A stretch of 64,000 bases of DNA. Origin: Crocodylus rhombifer (taxonomy: Eukaryota; Chordata; Crocodylia; Crocodylidae). A program made the translations under genes and the position numbers. How positions within the stretch are numbered: the stretch's first letter is position 1; each line of letters starts with the position of its first letter. Shown one piece after another: positions 22,757 to 53,200 of this stretch. A model generated the notes under the pieces. The model was not told where the DNA came from. It made no database searches and was given only the letters and a program-made list of their open reading frames with translations. Location: the NCBI GenBank assembly GCA_038503035.1, contig JAVSML010020410.1:163857-227856 (forward strand). Reading direction: 5' to 3'.

Positions 22757-24750
22757 TTCATAAATTTCATAAATATTAGTGCTGGAAGGGACCTTGGAAG
22801 ATCATCGAGTCCAGCCCCCCGCCGAAAGGGCAGGAAGTCAGCTGGGGTCATAGGATCCCAGCAAGATAAGCATCCAATTTGCTCCTGAAGGTGTTTAATG
22901 TAGGTGCTTGAACCACCTCTGGCAGGCTGTTCCAGACCTTGGGGGCTCAGACAGTAAAGAAATTCTTCCTTATGTCCAGCCTGAACCAGTCTTGCAGTAG
23001 TTTGTGACCGTTCGACCTCATCATCCCTTGGGGCGCTCTGGTGAACAAACGTTCCCCCAGATCCTGATAGTCACCCCTGATAAACTTGTAGGTGGCCATC
23101 AGATCACCCGAGCCTGCGCTTTTCCAGGCTAAAGAGCCCCATGTCTCTCAGCCTGTCGTCGTAAGGTCTGTTTTCCTGACCTCTGATCATGCGCGTGGCT
23201 CTCCTCTGGACTCTCCCAAGCTTCTCCACATCCTTTTTGAATTGTGGAGCCCAAAACTGGACGCAATACTCCAGCTGCGGCTTCACCAAGGAGGAGTACA
23301 AGGGGCGAATGACATCCCGGGATTTGCTTGAGAAGCATCTATGGATGCAAGCCAGCATTTTGGTCGCTTTACTAGCCACAGCATCGCATTGCAGGCTTAT
23401 GTTCATCTTGTGGTCAATGATGACCCTCCAAGTCTCTTTCTTCTGTAGTGCTAGCCAGTGTAGCACTGCTGAGCCTGTAAGGATGCTGCAGGTTTTTCTT
23501 CCCAAGGTGGAGAACCTTGCATTTTTTTGGAGTTAAACACCAACAGGTCCTTGTCCGCCCATTTGCTGAGCCTGTCCAGGTCAGCCTGGATCACCTGCCT
23601 GTCTTCTGGTGTGGATGCTTTGCCCCAAAGTTTGGTGTCATCGGTGAACTTGGCCAGTCCGCTTCTGACTCTAATGTCCACATCATTAATGAAGACGTTG
23701 AACAATATGGGTCTAAGGACAGAGCCTTGGGGGGACCCCACTGGTCACAGGGCACCATGATGAGTGACTGCCATTAATTATTACCCTCTGGGTCCAACCA
23801 TGGAGCCAGTTTTCCAGCCAGTGGATCATGGTGGACCCAAGGCCACAACTGGCCAGTTTCACCAAGAGGTGATCATGGGATACCAGATCGAAGGCTTTTT
23901 TGAAGTCGAGATGTATGACGTCAATCTCTTCTCCCTTGTCCAGGTGATAGGTAACCTGGTCATAGAAGGAAATGAGATTGGTCAAGCAAGACCTGCCCGC
24001 AACAAACCCATGCTGGCTATACCTCAGGATGTTGGCATTGGCCAGTCCATTAAGGATGGCCTCTTTAATAAACTTTTCTAAGATCTTCCCCAGGATAGAA
24101 GTCAGGCTGATGGGTCTAGTTTGCTGGATCCACTTTCCTCCCTTTCTTGAAGATTGGCACCACACTGGCCTTCTTCCAGTCTTCAAGCACTACACCAGAG
24201 TGCCAGGAGTTTTCAAAGATCAGTACCAGAGGCTAGGCTATGATGCTTGCCAGCTCCTTGAGTAGCCTGGGGTGTAGACTGTCAGGGCCGGCTGACTTGG
24301 TGTCCAGCCTCTCAAGGTGTTCCTTCATGAGGTCAGCATTGATGGAGGGCAGGGGATCTCCCTCACCTGGACCTCCCTGTCCTGTAGTGGGCATGGGCGT
24401 CCCATGGGACTGATGAAAGACTGACGCAAAGTACCCATTTAATAGGTTGGCTTTTTCCTGGGCATCAGTTGTCCCATCTGGTTCAGCAGGGGTCCAATGT
24501 TGCCCTTGCTTTTCCTCTGGCTCCCCACGTATCTGAAAAAGGACTTTTTATTGTCCTTGATGCTCAAAGCTAGTTGGAGTTCAGTTGTAGCCTTGGCTTT
24601 CCAGGTTTGTTCCCTGCAGGACCGGGCCAGTGCAGAATAATCCTCCTTGGAGGTGAATCCCATCCTCTATCTTTTGTAGGCCTTTCTTTTTAGCCTCAGG
24701 ACATCTGCTAGGTCTATTGAGAGCCGGGGGGGCTTGCTTTTAACACCCTG
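22757..24750 (-). mobile_element. CR1 LINE (minus), linker-RT-3' tail, distinct subfamily
   Basis: The tail is at the left ('ttcataaatattagtgctgg'). Minus-strand frames at 23,104-23,505, 23,451-23,741 and 23,713-24,186 give the RT tail, 'LFNVFINDVD' and 'KFTDDTKLWGKAST' (catalytic box with Thr before Asp-Asp). Further on are 'RPISLTSILGKILEKFI', 'GFVAGRSCLTNLISFYDQV' and 'HLDFKKAFDLVSH'. The frame at 24,439-24,663 gives the linker 'KDNKKSFFRYVGSQRK'. Frameshifts make it a dead copy. It differs from the X/Y type in tail and linker sequence. Confidence 0.9.
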
Positions 24751-24779
24751 TGCAGTGGCAGGACATGGACAGGGTTCTT

Positions 24780-24985
24780 GTCCTCCTTGCTTTACCAGTG
24801 ACAGGTTAAGGGGCTCCCAGTGTTTTGGGACAATGTGTCTTGTAGGTGTGTAACAGGGCTGTTGCATAGCTTTAGAAACAGGTTACACAGGGACTTGCAC
24901 GGGATGTTTTAAACGGGGCTGTTCCTACCTGGAGTAGGGGCTGGACTAGGTGACCTCCGCAGGCCGCTCTAGCCTTCCTTTAGCA
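24780..24985 (+). mobile_element. Possible CR1 3' end (plus), continuation of the 22,390 fragment
   Basis: Ends with 'gggctggactaggtgacctc', the motif that precedes the terminal repeat in many CR1 copies, followed by 'ctctagccttc'. Position and orientation fit the right half of the fragment interrupted at 22,756. Assignment is tentative. Confidence 0.4.
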
Positions 24986-25643
24986 TGACCATGCCATTGC
25001 TGGGGCCAGGCTTTCAGAAGAGCTCCGCTCCCGCAGGGGCGGGTGTCTGGAAAGGCCCTGAGGGATGTCCCGCTGCCCCCGCCAAGCACATCCTACAACC
25101 CCCTTTCAGAAGGGAGCAAGCGCCAGCTCGGAAGCCGGCAATTTTCCTGTGCCCACGCGGGGGCCAGGGCGGAGGTCCAGTGCCTCGGGGCAGCTCCAGG
25201 AGCACAGGCAGACTCGAGCCTTGCTCTGGACTCCTGCCCAAGGCTGCTCCCAGCCCCCACGCAGGCAGCCAGGGAGCCGCACAAAGACGACTGATCACCG
25301 CGCACGCGCATGCTCCTGACTGGGCTATGCAGACCTCTACCCTGCGCTTCCCATTCCCAGCCCCAGTTTATTCATAGGCTGGCCTCCCCCACGTGTGCGA
25401 GCCCTTTGTCTCACTGGGGCCCAGCCTCTTCCGGGGGGAGGGGCTCAAATGAACTCCCCCGGGTGCCACACTAATCCCTGCCCCTTCTGCTCTCTGCTCA
25501 CCGGGACGTATCTCGCGCCCGGTGCGCAAGCTCCGCCCCCATGCGCGCGTGCGCACACAATCCCACCACCCGCGCGCCTGCGTGGATGTCGCGCCAAGAT
25601 GACGCGACGGGGGCGGGGCCGGGGCCGGCGGCGGGGGCCGGAC

Positions 25644-25671
25644 ATGGCGGCGGGGAGCGGCCCGCGGGAAG

Positions 25672-25679
<8 letters not shown>
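25644..25679 (+). CDS. Short upstream ORF overlapping the BAP1 start
   Basis: An ATG at 25,644 in a good Kozak context (G at -3, G at +4) opens an 11-codon frame that ends at TAA 25,677-25,679. That stop overlaps the BAP1 ATG region (25,672) in a different frame. If the transcript starts upstream of 25,644 this uORF could reduce BAP1 translation. Expression is not demonstrated. Confidence 0.4.
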
Positions 25680-44559
<18,880 letters not shown>

Positions 44560-46555
44560 CATCATCCTTGGAGTTGGGGCTGTGAGCAGAACCCTATGCC
44601 TGCCTTGCTTGCTTTGGCCAGTGTTGAGATCCAGGCCCTCAAATATCATGGTTCACCCTTGCCCAGGGAAGAGGGACCTGATGCAGATCCATGGCTGGGA
44701 CCTTCCTGATCGCGTCCTTGTTGCTGCATGTAGAGGCAGAGATTGGACTTTCCTCCCAGCCAGGTACCCTGAGTCTTGAAAAAGCCAGGGGTACTCCTAG
44801 AGAGCAAGGCCCAGCAGCAGGGCATAGACCCAGGGGGTGCAGTCTGTAGTGTTGGCTGCCTAACTTGGGGCCACAGAAGCACTCAGATCTATGTGGCAAG
44901 TGTCCCGGGCTGCTTTGCATAACACTTGGCAGCAGGCAGTGGCTTTCTGGCTGAGGACTGAGCCAGAAATCAACTGGGAGAGGAGTGGACAACCCACTGA
45001 CTTCCAACCTATGAGGGGACAGGCAGCTGGAGTTGTCTTAACGAGGCCTCCAGTTCCCTAGCAATGCTGGCGTGTGTCCGTGCTGGCCACAGCTGGCTGT
45101 GGCTCATGGTCTTAGGTGTCTGGGCCTTGAGCTCTGTGTCCCCCTGGACATTCAGATATCTATTTTCTAGGTGGCAAATGTTTATTTTTGGTTCTGTCCT
45201 TGTTCCCAAGCCTAACAGCTCCTTGGAGGCCTCACCGTGAGCACTGCTGCTCAGCCTTCCCCATATAGGACCAGGCAGCTGCCCTTACATTAGTTGTGCC
45301 AATATGTACCCCTTCCATGTTGGGCTGGGCTCTTCCAAGGTGGCCTTGTGATGCAGAGCTAGTGCCCTCCCATGTAGGGGGGAGATTCCTAGGGCCTGGC
45401 TCAGTCCCATCTCCCCCCTCCTTACTGTGGTCGGCATCCCCAGGTGAGCGCAGAGCAGGTTTCTCCATGACATGACCTCCAGTGCTCACTCTGCCCCTTT
45501 CTCACCGTGTGGCTTGGTACAGCTGTGCCTGCCTAGTTGTGGCTTTCCTGCACTGGTCTGAGCAACTGTGTGACCTGTTGTAGAACGACTGCCTCAGGCA
45601 GGACATAGTGGGCAGTAGTCTCTGAGACGACTTCCTTCCCTGCAGAGGCCAGTGCTGCTGCTCAGGCTCCATGAGGCTGGAGGGACAAGAATGTGATAAT
45701 AGCATCAGGAGATCCAAATAAGACATGAGGCACTTGGGTAGGGGCACAAGCCCACTCCCTTTGGGCTCAGCAGGTCTGTTTCCAAAGGACTAAAGCTCTA
45801 GGGAAGCTTTTGAAAGGGGCCTGGGAAGGAATAGTCTGTTGCACTCGCTGCAGGCCTGGACACATTGTTCCCATGTCTGTTCCCAGGGAGTATGTGTATT
45901 CCAGCATAAGGGTGGCTTTCCCCAGAAACTACAGCTGTGTGGTTGAGGAGAGGAGGAAACTGCAGGAAGAGGTAGGGACCAAAGTGGGGCTCACAGCTGC
46001 CTAGGGCTGAAATGGCATTGTGTTCTTTTTTTTTTTTTTCCTTGGTTTGTGTTTTTTTAGTTGACCTTTTTCTCTTATGTGAGGTGAGCCCCTTTTTACA
46101 CAGGAATAGACTGATATGCAAACAGGCCTCCCCTGCTCTAGGTGCTGCCTCCAACTTACGTTCCCCTCTCTGTTTCCTTGTGCTGATGCTGACTGTCACT
46201 GTTGAAGGTGGGTTTCTTCTTTCCTGACCCTACCAGCTGTCAGGCTTGTATCCTAAGGGGAAGCATGGTTCCTCCTGCTCCAGGACCTGGCTGGCCTGAC
46301 AACAGGCTGTTGAGGCTGTTTAATGGGGCTTGAAGGGGAGAGGAGTCTTAAAGGAAGATGTAGATGCATGTGAAAGCAGGGCAGCCTCCCTAAAGAACTG
46401 CAGTCCACACTTGTGCATATCAGCACAGTAAAATGAAGCTGTTTTGATACTTGTTGATGGGAGAAAAACATCCCTCTGTCTCTTGCCATGTCCTATTTTA
46501 AGCGCTGTAAATAATGGATATGCTAGAAAGAATAAAGCTGTCCCATACCATGTGT
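44560..46555 (+). other. BAP1: BAP1 3'UTR
   Basis: From the stop codon to about 20 bp after the AATAAA at 46,531. Open frames inside have no recognisable product. A poly-T run lies at about 46,026-46,039. The length of about 2 kb is inferred from the first good poly(A) signal in this stretch. Confidence 0.65.
46531..46536 (+). terminator. BAP1: BAP1 candidate poly(A) signal AATAAA
   Basis: Canonical AATAAA, followed by a 'tgtgtcctgg' G/T-rich stretch about 20 bases downstream. It is the best candidate cleavage site for BAP1. Confidence 0.65.
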
Positions 46556-46729
46556 CCTGGAGAGAGGTGTTTAACAAGGGGTGTATTTGAATGAGATAGG
46601 AGCTTGTTTTTAAGAGTGGGATGGGGGGAACTTCCTGTTCCACAAAAAAGTGAGATGCATCGGTGTGAATGGACAGAAAAGCAGCAGCAGCAAGGTGGTG
46701 GCTGTGCCCTGGCCAAGGAATGAGCTGAT

Positions 46730-46735
46730 TTTATT
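46730..46735 (-). terminator. DNAH1: DNAH1 candidate poly(A) signal AATAAA
   Basis: Minus-strand AATAAA about 545 nt downstream of the DNAH1 stop. It faces the BAP1 poly(A) signal at a distance of about 200 bp. Confidence 0.45.
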
Positions 46736-47280
46736 TCATCTCTAAGCCTTATCTGAGTGGGGGCTTCTTTTCTGCCCTGTTTGCTTGTTTCACAGTAGTG
46801 TTGAAATTAGCCATGGTGACTCTCCAGCATGATGCACAACACTAGCACTGTTAGGTGTGCAAACACCTGCATGATTCACATGATAAACCCAGATCCTTCA
46901 AATAGGAATCCACAATGTCAAAAACACTTTGACCAGTTGCTTTCTAGTAGCTTTCACTTGCTTTTTGACTACAGAAAAATAAGCTGGCATTTTCTGAAGG
47001 AGACTTTAAGTCTAAAAAAACAGAGCCTTATGCTAGACCAGTGGTTAAGAGGCTGGCTAGAAAGAATCAAGCACAGTATTTTGGTGAAACAGAACAGCTC
47101 TGTATTAACAAAACAAGACTAAGTACATAACAGCTCTGAGGGGGAGGGAGAAATAATTGCAGGGTCGCTCAAACACTTTCCCAGTGCACCGGACTACAGG
47201 ACAGCAGCAACACTGGCTCGCGTCTCATGAGTTGGTTGTGTCGTTGCTATGGCTTCTAAGGTTAGGTGCTGTTTTGGGGG

Positions 47281-50200
47281 CTAGAAGTCCAGGGCACAGA
47301 TCAAGGCTACACCCTGCTTGATCCAGTGCCTCTGGGACTTGCTGCTGGGGATCTCCACAGCAATTACGTAGTTGGTGGAATGACCTGTTGTTGACAAGGT
47401 TCCTGGGATGGGAAAAGATAAAGATTGTAGGAAGAGGATGTGCAGATGATAGAGTACTATAGCATGTACAGTGCCTTGTAGACAATCCCACTGCTACCGC
47501 AGTGTCATAGAGATCTAACTGCTTGTTAGTGATGGTCAATAATCAATGGCTGGAGGAGCTTCCTATCTTAGCACTGCCCTTCCCACACTGCATCTTCAAC
47601 CTGCATTTCTCCTACCCCGTTTCAGAGCCAGATTTAGCTGCTAACACTTCACCAGCAGGCTGGGAGTTACCATGTCACTTGTTGACTGGTGACAGAACAA
47701 GCAGGATTTTCTTGTAGTCCTGTGAACAGGTTCTATGTGCCTGTTCTGGGGCCTTAAACGGGGAGGCTCATGTATTTTGATCCTGGGTTCAAACAGGAGT
47801 GTGGTACACAGGGAGGCCATCTGACCATGCTATTAACCAGCTGGTTCATTCAACAAGCCCATCTGGTTAGTGGGAAGCACAAGGGAGTAAGTGTGTGGTG
47901 CTCACTAGAGCTGTGTGAAGTTTGGGCAGCTGTTTTGTTTCGCAGGTGTTTCAGGCCATTTTGGTGCTTGAAATGCTGAATCCAAATCGAAACTGAAGGC
48001 TCCGAAACGTTTTGGAGCTGGGCTTGCAGGGAAACAAAAACTAGGAGGGGGGAAGGACTGCTCTGATATTGACATCTAGCTCCCAGTTCAATTCCCTAGC
48101 TCTCTGACCATTTCCCCAGCTCTTCCCAGGGGGTGTGGGCCTGCAGCAGCAGCCTAGCATGCAGATCCAGGGGCCTGTGCCCCCCAGGAAGAGCTGGGGG
48201 AAATCAAACCAGGGGCTGGGCAATCCTTGCCCTGCGACCTGGATCTGCAGAAAGAAGAGATCTGCACCAGGGTCTCCTTGCCACGGCTGCCCGTTGTTGG
48301 GGCAGTGTGGGGCAGGCAGCAGTGACGAGGAGACCCCAGCGCAGATCTCTGCTCCCTATGGAGCCGAGTTGCACAGCAGGGACCAGCAGGCTTGCTCACC
48401 ACTGCTGCTTCCCTGTCCCTTGAGTTGGCGTGACAGGGATCAAAGATCTGCATGGGGGTCTCCTCACCTGCAAGGAGGGTAACAGCTCTCCCCTGGAAGA
48501 GCCACCCATGGCCCTGGCACCAGCCCCAAGCCCTTCCTGGCTGGGTAGGACTGTGTGAAGTTTCCCTTTCACCCGGTTTGAAAAGGATTCAAAGGAGATT
48601 CAGCAGAAATGAAATGGCAGTGGTCTGAAACACCAAAACAAATCACTGTCCTCTGAAACTGAATCAAAATGCACCCATTTTGCCCAGCCCTAGTGCTCAC
48701 ATATGAAATCTAGTGCAGTGTTATTGTTTAGTGTGAGGCTAGTTATCAAGGTGAGCAACTAGTTGCTTGGGTCTTCATAGTTGGTAGTGGCGGAAGGGAC
48801 CTGAGCAGATCATCAAGTCCAACCCCCTGCCATGGCAGGAAAGAGTACTGGGGTCAAATGACCCCGGCTAGGTGATTATCTAGCCTCCTTTTTTAAGACC
48901 CCCAGGGTAGGAGCAAGCACCATTTCCCTTGGAAGTTGGTTCCAGATCATAGCCACCCTGATTAAAGTACTGCCTCCTGATATCTAGCCTGAATCTACTC
49001 TCAGTGAACTTATGGCCATTATTCCTAGTTACTCCTGGTAGTGCTTGGGGGAACAGTCTCTCCCATTTCCCACTCGTTCCCCTTGGTAAGTTTTATAGAC
49101 AGCCACCAGATCCCCTCTCAGCCTTCTCCTGTGGAGGCTGAACAGGTTCAGGTCCTGTAGCCTCTCCTCATAGGGTCTGCCTTGGTGCCTCCTGATCATG
49201 CGAATGGCCCTCCTTTGGACCCTCTCAATGCTGTCCATATCCCGCTCCCCCGAAGCGTGGCGCCCAGAACTGGACGCAGTACTCCAGCTGTGGCCTGACT
49301 GATGTCGTCACATAGAGGGGGAGGTACACCTCCTTGGACCTGCTTGTGATGCATCTGTGGATGCATGACAAGGTACGGTTAGCCTTCCTGCCCACGTCCT
49401 CACATTGTCGGCCCATGTTCATTTTGGAATCCAGTAATGATTCCAAGATCCTTTTCTGCCTCTGTGCTGACGAGAAGGGAATTCCCCAGCCTGAAGGTAT
49501 GCTGCTGGTTCTTCCTCTCAAGGTGAAATACCTTGCACTTGTCAGTATTGAATCCCATCCTGTTCTCATCCGCCCACCCCTGTAACCTGTCCAGATCTAG
49601 TTATAGCCTGTCCCTCCCTTCTAGCGTGCCCACCTCTCCCCACATCTTGGTGCCATCTGCAAACTTGAACAAGGTGCTTTTCACCCCCTTGTCCAAGTCA
49701 CTGAAGATGTTGAACAGTGCGGGCCCAAGCCCTGGGGAACCCCAGTGCCCATATGCCTCCAGGTCAAAAATGACCCATCCACCACCGCTCTGGGTGCAGC
49801 CCTCCACCCAATTTGCAACCCATCTGACTGTGTAGGCGTCAACACCACAGTCACCTAACTTGTTGATGAGAATGGGGTGAGAGAGTGTCAAAGGCCTTCC
49901 TAAAGTCCAGAAAGACTCTGTCCACCATGCCACCTGCGTCCAAGGATTTTGTGACCTGGTTGTAGAAGGCAACCAGGTTGGTCTGACAGGACCTGCCTCT
50001 AATGAACCCATGTCGGTTGCCCCTAAGCATAATCTCTCCTGCTGGTTCCTCACAGATGTGTTTTTGGATAATTTTCTCAAAGAGCTTCCCCAGGACCAAG
50101 GTAAGACTAACAGACCTAGTTTCCTGGGTCCTCTTTCCTCCCTTTTTTGAAACTGGGGAACACTCTGGCCCTTTTCCAATCCTCTGGCACCTCGCCAGAG

Positions 50201-53200
50201 CACCACGAGTGCTCGCAGAACTGTGCCAGGGGTCCTGTGATGGCCTCTGCCAATTCCCTCAGCACCCTTGGGTGGAGATCATCTGGACCTGCAGATTTAA
50301 CAGCCAGTATAGGGAACAGTATCCTGACCTAACTGAAGAATGCTGCTTTTGGTTTCATGGTTGCTAGCAGTATATCCTCACAGCCACTGTCTCTGGAGAA
50401 CTCCCTCCACTGGAATCCTTACCTGCTCGAGTCAGTGTCTTGTAGATTGGGCACAAGTAGATGCCTGTGGTTGGAGGTTTGCGGTTGGGGACTGGAATTA
50501 GCCAGATGATGGCCATCTCTGTGTAAAGCTCCTTGGGACGTGACTCCACTAGCTCAAAGGTAGAGGGGTCCCATCGAGCACCTTCAAGAAACAGGCCATG
50601 AATGTAACAACCCTCAGCAGGGCGCTGGGTCAGCTCGCTCACTGACTCCCTCATCACCTGGTCAGGACAGGAAGAGCAGAAATCAGTAAGATGCCTGCAG
50701 TGAAGCACAGGCTCCAGGAAAGTGTATTTAAGCCACGGGGTGGTCTGATGGGATCTGTACTAGACCCATGAGTAGGGTGTAGGCCCCCCACTCCCATGGC
50801 ACATGTATGTTGGGGAGTGAAAGCCCCGGCACACTGGATGTGGCAGGATGGCTGACGACAGCTGTAACTTCTAGCCACAACGGGCAAAGACATCCAATCT
50901 ACGAGGCGGGAGGGTGGGTCAAACTTCAAATGCAGCAGCCACGTCCTCTGACTGGCTTTGCAGGGGGGGCCCCCCAAAGCACGGGGCCCAGGGTGACTGC
51001 TCCAATTTGCCCCCTGCTAGGGATGGCCCTTCCCATGGGCAATGTTGGAGAAGAGGCTTGCTAGGAGACCTGAAGCTAGGGACAACATCTGGACTATGTT
51101 CCAAGCTAGAGGCTTCAAAGCACATGGGACCCAGTGAGATAGCCCTAATGTAACAATTGCACAGATCTACCAAGGCTGCATGAAGACTGTTCAGAAGTAC
51201 CTCTCCAGCAGCTGTTCCCCTGCACTAGCCAAAGCACAGGTTTAGTGCTAGATGCCTGACTTCATAGGCAGTTATTTTGGACACGTTAGTTTTTTTTTTT
51301 CTGGTCTCTTGGTCCTTTGTGTAGTTTATACGGCTGGAAACTATACCCCTGGGCAACAACAGTGACTCATCCTGGATCACTGACCTGGAAGTCAAAGGAG
51401 ATGGTGTCAATGGAGATGATGGATTTTCTGGCGAAGTTCTGCAGAGTCCCTGTGAGGAAGGCTTGGGGGAAGAAGAATCCGCTGATCCAGAACACAGGTG
51501 GGATCCCATTATTGATCCATCTCTGCAGAAAATCAATCCTCTGCAGCAAGTCACTGACCCATGAGGCCAAGGGCTTCAGTGATGGGTAGGCCTGGGGAGA
51601 CCAACACATGAGTTCTTTGCACAGAGCCAGGGTTAGTCACCCTTCAGATGCTTTTAGTCTCCAGCCAAATAACCTGGGGCAGTTTGGGAACTACTGTTCC
51701 CAAATTAGCCTGCCAGAAGTGGAGCAACCCATGGTGCCAGCTGAGGTGGGGGAAGGCAAGAAGGCTTGTTTCCTTGTTCCAAGGTCTGTACTGTGCATTT
51801 ACTACATGCACCAGTTTAATGTGTTCCACTTTAAATAGTGGCCAGTCTTTGTTAGGGAAATATTTATTTGTTATAGTAACCAAGGGGAGTTGGAAGAGTT
51901 ACATATTTTGTATATCTTTAAGGAATAATAGAGCTGTAATTATACAAATCCCTGCACTCCAGCTAGCTAATGACCCCCAGCTAATCAGACTACAGGATTC
52001 ATTTGATGAAGGGCTGAGTAGCTGTACGGTCACTATACAAATATGACTCCTACAACCAGTCAGAGCAAGAAGTTACAGAGAAGCAAAAAATAGTGCTAGT
52101 CTGCTTTGATCTTTGCAAGGCTGGACCAGTCCCATGCAAGCTGCACAGCCCTGCTACAGCATCTCTGTGTGAGCCTGCATCCCTACTATTCCACCCAATT
52201 AGAGTACAGGATTCACTGGACACAGTCCTGAGAAATGGCTGCCATTCAGGCTGAATTCCTTGGTGGTTTTCTCATGTGATAAGTGCTGTAGGAAGTAGCA
52301 TATAGCCCCCTAAGCTTGTTTCAGTGTGCAACCAAATTGGAACCCTTTGAAAGGAGAAAGTCTAGTGTCATTACCCCACTGTGCCTGCAATTTAGTCATC
52401 TTTGTTCAAGTCACAAGCTGCTTCACTGCAAAGAAGAGCACTTCAAACTTTGCTGTGGTAATGTCCCTTACTTGACTGGCCTAGCACGATGATGGTTATT
52501 TGCTAGTAGAGCAGCCGGTGGACAGTACCTTGGTGTTCCAGATCTCTGGGACAATGTTGTTATACAGGCTGTTGGCCATCAGCTCTAACTGGGAGGACAT
52601 CACCACCAGGCCCTTAAGAGCTTTCAGTAGATCCTTCAGAGTCTGTGCAATTATCTCCAGCAGCCGATTGTACCTGAGAAACAAATGAGATTTTTTGAGG
52701 CAGCGAAGTGGCCCAAGTGCATCAGCAGTGCCTGAGCTTTCTCCCAAAAACCAGTGCCGCTCAGTGACACCATCCTTGTCTTAATGTAAAAACAAGATCG
52801 TATGTGATACACGGTTCCCATTCTTAGTCTTACTGCTCAGGCTGCCTGTCTGAAAATTCAGTGAACACCAGTTCTTGTGGTAAGTGCCGCCTCATAAATG
52901 TAAAGCCCTTATTTACATGACTACCATAAGCAGGCTTTCTGTTCTGAAGCCCTTTGCTCCAGCTGCAGGGTGAAATCCACTGAACAATCTGAAGTCCTGT
53001 ATTGAGATCCAACAGAACAGGTGAGATTTTAAGGCCCTGGGCCTTAACTGTAGCTGCTCTGGCAATGTCGACACCTGAGGGGTACAGGTACTGCAGCCCT
53101 ACCCTGTGCAGGGGGCATGTGGTACCTTCCATGATTCCTTATGGTCAGCTGTAAGAGGCCTCACATGGTATTTCTTCCCCCAGGATGGCAGCTTGTGGGG

